Assembly (NCBI GenBank): GCA_027298165.1
Contig: JAPUGN010000037.1
Coordinates: forward strand, 1 to 7,236
Source: Nitrospinota bacterium
GTDB lineage: Bacteria; Nitrospinota; Nitrospinia; Nitrospinales; Nitrospinaceae
DNA length: 7,236 nt
Direction: 5' to 3'
This document shows positions 5,602 through 7,236 of the stretch, in pieces. The position numbers and the translations under genes were made by a program. A model generated the notes under the pieces. That model had not been told where the DNA came from, ran no database searches, and was given only the letters and a program-made list of their open reading frames with translations. How positions within the stretch are numbered: position 1 is the stretch's first letter; every line of letters starts with the position of its first letter.

Positions 5602-5967
5602 ATGAATACCCTGGAAAGCATTGAAGCCATCATAGATAAGATTCCCTGTCCCATATGTCTGAACTCCCGTTTTGAGGCCAATCTCAGTTGCGAACTGCCC
5701 CATGCTCCCTGCGACGTTCATGCCCTCTGCGGTCATTGCGGCTACCGCTTTGTTGTCACCAGCGATACCCGGACGATGGAGGATTTGTGGCCGAAGATTC
5801 AAGAGGAGGTTCACAAGAGCCAGTGTCCGGAATGCGGCGACGACCAATTCAGTATGGAGTTTTTGTGCGATGTGAAATCGGAGGATTGTTATTTCCTGGT
5901 ACGTTGCTCGAAAAGCGGCCACTATAGCCGGGTGAGCCGCAAATCCATTCAGTATTTGTTCGGTTGA
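5602..5967 (+). CDS. Small protein with two tandem zinc-ribbon-like cysteine modules
   Basis: Hypothetical cytoplasmic protein of 121 residues; I do not recognise a named family. After a short acidic helix (1-14) it holds two cysteine modules that align without gaps. Module 1 has C16, C19, C30, C37, C43 and C46, with G47. Module 2 has C75, C78, C89, C96 and C102, with S105 in place of the sixth cysteine, then G106. Each opens with a CPxC knuckle (CPIC, CPEC). Spacing is C-x2-C-x10-C-x6-C-x5-C-x2-[CS]-G. This suggests an internal duplication of a zinc-binding ribbon. Start: ATG at 5602 follows a strong AGGAAAGG ribosome site (5591-5598); an in-frame TTG at 5587 lies upstream of it. It is divergent from the fimT-like gene and convergent with the ACT-domain gene (10-bp gap). 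Zinc binding is inferred. Confidence 0.8.
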   Translation: MNTLESIEAIIDKIPCPICLNSRFEANLSCELPHAPCDVHALCGHCGYRFVVTSDTRTMEDLWPKIQEEVHKSQCPECGDDQFSMEFLCDVKSEDCYFLVRCSKSGHYSRVSRKSIQYLFG

Positions 5968-5977
5968 AGCCGGGCGG

Positions 5978-6508
5978 TTACTGGAACTGCGGGTTGATGG
6001 GAATCAGTTGAGCGTTCATTTTTTTTTCAGAGGTCAACCGGTCGAGCGCCGCGTAGAGCGGGTCCAGTCCCCGGGAAACGGTGCCCTCGATGTGCAGGTA
6101 ATAGGTTTTGTTTTCGGAGCTCTTGTCCTGATCCGTGTTGGAATCGAGATGCAGAATGTTCAATCCCGCATCCGCCAGCGCGGTGGTGACGTCTTCCACG
6201 ATACCGAGCCGGTCGCCCGCGTACACACTGATTCGCACGTCCGGTTCCACATGGTGTTCCATGCCGCCCGCCAGTTCGTCGATATGCGGGGTGAGGGAAA
6301 GGGATTGGCTGATGGGCTGGACGAGGGTTTCCAGTTGCTCCACGGAGCCGTCCCATTGCACCATGACCATGATAGTGAAATTGGCCCCAAGCCGCGCCAT
6401 CGAGGAGTCTCCGAGATTGCACCCGGCCTTGCACAAGGCAGCACTGACCTGGGCGACCAGGCCCGGCCGATCTTTCCCCACCAATGACAACATGTACCAG
6501 CGTTCCAT
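5978..6508 (-). CDS. gcvR: Two-ACT-domain protein, glycine cleavage system repressor (GcvR)-like
   Basis: Cytoplasmic regulatory protein of 176 residues built from two ACT domains (about 5-75 and 92-165). The N-terminus MERWYMLSLVGKDRPGLVAQV has the ligand-binding turn GxDRPG. CNLGDSSMARLGANFTIMVMV completes the first ACT fold. HHVEPDVRISVYAGDRLGIV opens the second, with YLHIEGT near its end. This layout matches GcvR-type proteins, which in E. coli antagonise GcvA on the glycine cleavage operon. No gcv gene is nearby, so the target here is unknown and another amino-acid-sensing role is possible. Start: ATG 6508 matches the family N-terminus. The frame extends upstream to 6610, but those codons (MRRPNPNPLMHALYRHF) look non-coding. 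GGAGG sits rather far away, 13 nt upstream. A run of nine A's encodes EKKM near the C-terminus. Confidence 0.85.
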   Translation of the reverse strand: MERWYMLSLVGKDRPGLVAQVSAALCKAGCNLGDSSMARLGANFTIMVMVQWDGSVEQLETLVQPISQSLSLTPHIDELAGGMEHHVEPDVRISVYAGDRLGIVEDVTTALADAGLNILHLDSNTDQDKSSENKTYYLHIEGTVSRGLDPLYAALDRLTSEKKMNAQLIPINPQFQ

Positions 6509-6544
6509 AGTCTGCGTGTGTCCTCCCCGTTTGAATGGAGGCAC

Positions 6545-6573
6545 ATTGTGGCAAAAAACGAAGTGCCTGTAAA
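6545..6573 (-). promoter_or_regulatory. Sigma-70-type promoter for the gcvR-like gene
   Basis: Minus-strand TTTACA (6573-6568), a 17-nt spacer and CACAAT (6550-6545): 5/6 and 4/6 matches at ideal spacing. The start near 6538 would give a leader of about 30 nt that contains the GGAGG. Confidence 0.45.
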
Positions 6574-6585
6574 GCGCGTGCATTA

Positions 6586-6629
6586 GCGGGTTTGGATTCG
6601 GTCGACGCAAGAATGATCCATGAACCCGC
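6586..6629. repeat. Interrupted 12-bp inverted repeat in the divergent spacer
   Basis: GCGGGTT (6586-6592) pairs with AACCCGC (6623-6629) and TGGAT (6593-6597) with ATCCA (6616-6620), with a TG bulge. TTC/GAA complementarity offers a possible further extension. It lies just upstream of the gcvR-like -35 element, within the 242-bp spacer between divergent genes. It could be an operator or a structured remnant. Confidence 0.45.
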
Positions 6630-6737
6630 CAAGGGGCACCGCATCTTTATTGGTTCCAGAGAGCGATTTTTCAAATCGATTGACTCAGGGCCGATTTCCG
6701 TCGCGATTTATGTTGCAAGAAGATCATTTATTTATCA

Positions 6738-6743
6738 TATACT
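6738..6743 (+). promoter_or_regulatory. Candidate -10 element (TATACT) for the SleB-like gene
   Basis: TATACT differs from TATAAT at one base. TTGCAA (6713-6718) is a weak -35 at a long 19-nt spacing. Transcription would begin at about 6750, on top of the first ATG (6751), so if real it favours leaderless translation or the ATG at 6823. Confidence 0.3.
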
Positions 6744-6750
6744 TAAGTGA

Positions 6751-7236
6751 ATGCGATTCTATTGGCTTCAAAAATTGACCGCGTGGAGACCGGGGTCCGC
6801 GATCTCCAACCGGTGGCGGCGGATGCGCTTTTTCGGGTCCATCCTACTGATGAGATTGCGGATCTTCTGGACGCTGGGCGACCGTGGCACCTGGTTTTTT
6901 GTCGGTGGGCTGGGCCTGGTGTTTGTTACCCTGGCGGCGTTGATTTATCATGCGGTGGAGGGCCAGGGGGTCGATAACGATCTGACCTGCCTGGCACGCA
7001 ATATCTATTATGAAGCGCGCGGCGAATCGGCGAAAGGCCGGCGGGCGGTCGCCAAGGTGACCCTCAACCGGGTGGCCTCCAGCCGCTTTCCCAATACGAT
7101 TTGCGATGTGGTCTATGAAAAGCGGTGGGATAAGCGTCGCCGCCGTTATGTGGGTGGCTTCGCCTGGACCGAGTTGGATCAGCTTCCTAAACTGAAACCC
7201 CGGCAATGGCAGGAAGCCTGGCAGGCCGCCGAGACC
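6751..7236 (+). CDS. Membrane-anchored SleB-type cell wall hydrolase, 3' end off the window
   Basis: Partial gene, 162 codons, open to the window edge. One transmembrane helix (about 48-67, WFFVGGLGLVFVTLAALIYH) anchors a domain of the Hydrolase_2/SleB family outside the inner membrane. It reads CLARNIYYEARGE (80-92), with the conserved glutamates E88 and E92 expected at the active site, then AVAKVTLNRVASSRFPNTICDVVYE (99-123) and GFAWTELD, where the family usually has FSW. These enzymes cleave the glycan strands of peptidoglycan and act in spore germination in Bacillus or wall remodelling elsewhere. An unusually basic stretch, KRWDKRRRRY (124-133), sits before FAW. Start is uncertain: ATG 6751 is the longest form but has no clear ribosome site; ATG 6823 has GGTGG 6 nt upstream and still keeps the anchor; ATG 6850 is also possible. 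The C-terminus is not in the window. Confidence 0.8.
   Translation, partial: MRFYWLQKLTAWRPGSAISNRWRRMRFFGSILLMRLRIFWTLGDRGTWFFVGGLGLVFVTLAALIYHAVEGQGVDNDLTCLARNIYYEARGESAKGRRAVAKVTLNRVASSRFPNTICDVVYEKRWDKRRRRYVGGFAWTELDQLPKLKPRQWQEAWQAAET

Noticed and set aside
6019..6027. A9 tract in the gcvR-like gene as a phase-variation switch
   Set aside because: It lies about 12 codons before the natural stop in a housekeeping-type regulator; slippage would change only the tail, so there is little reason to propose a switch.
6027..6674. Minus-strand open frame of 215 codons overlapping the gcvR-like gene
   Set aside because: It reads another frame of the ACT-domain gene, and the translation is Arg/Gly-rich as expected for a shadow frame.
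6844..7206. Minus-strand open frame of 120 codons
   Set aside because: It is antisense to the SleB-type hydrolase, whose catalytic motif on the plus strand is unmistakable.

Overview
This 7.2-kb chromosomal window looks like it comes from a Gram-negative (diderm), probably environmental bacterium. That rests on a set of type IV pilus minor pilins, a two-ACT-domain GcvR-like protein and an exported DUF4124 protein. Intergenic repeats of a kind scattered through genomes of Nitrospinota/Desulfobacterota-like bacteria point the same way. The taxon is inference only; no rRNA or other marker is present. No tRNA, rRNA, CRISPR array or transposase gene was found.

Layout. (1) 24-344, minus: N-terminal half of a HAD-family phosphatase (YqeG-like), ended by an in-frame TAA although the family continues well past that point. 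It has an extended -10 promoter. (2) 574-1323, plus: an exported DUF4124 protein with a sigma-70-type promoter (451-479), a GTG start and a probable terminator. (3) 1324-1778: a gene-free stretch packed with structured repeats. (4) 1779-4451, minus: a tight operon transcribed pilV-like, then pilW-like, then a long pilX-like gene (16-bp gap, then an ATGA overlap). Its 443-bp upstream region (4452-4894) holds a very good sigma-54 promoter, a palindrome touching its -24 element, and a possible upstream activator site. (5) 4895-5461, minus: a GspH/FimT-like pseudopilin gene with its own likely promoter. Its N-terminus lacks the usual prepilin cleavage motif, and the gene has three 8-nt homopolymer tracts. 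(6) 5602-5967, plus: a small cysteine-rich protein made of two tandem, gaplessly alignable zinc-ribbon-like repeats. (7) 5978-6508, minus: a two-ACT-domain GcvR-like regulator, convergent with (6). (8) 6751 to the window end, plus: a membrane-anchored SleB-type cell wall hydrolase, cut off by the window edge.

How they fit together. Genes in (4) and (5) would supply minor pilins or pseudopilins that prime and cap a type IV pilus. The major pilin, motors, secretin and PilY1 are not here. The sigma-54 promoter suggests control by a PilR-like enhancer-binding protein for pilV-W-X, while the fimT-like gene seems to be expressed separately. The flanking genes (HAD, DUF4124, ACT, SleB) have no evident functional link to the pilus block. 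The least conventional items are the non-canonical fimT-like N-terminus, the CxxCxCxxC cluster in the PilX-like protein, the duplicated Cys-ribbon protein and the structured intergenic repeat block.
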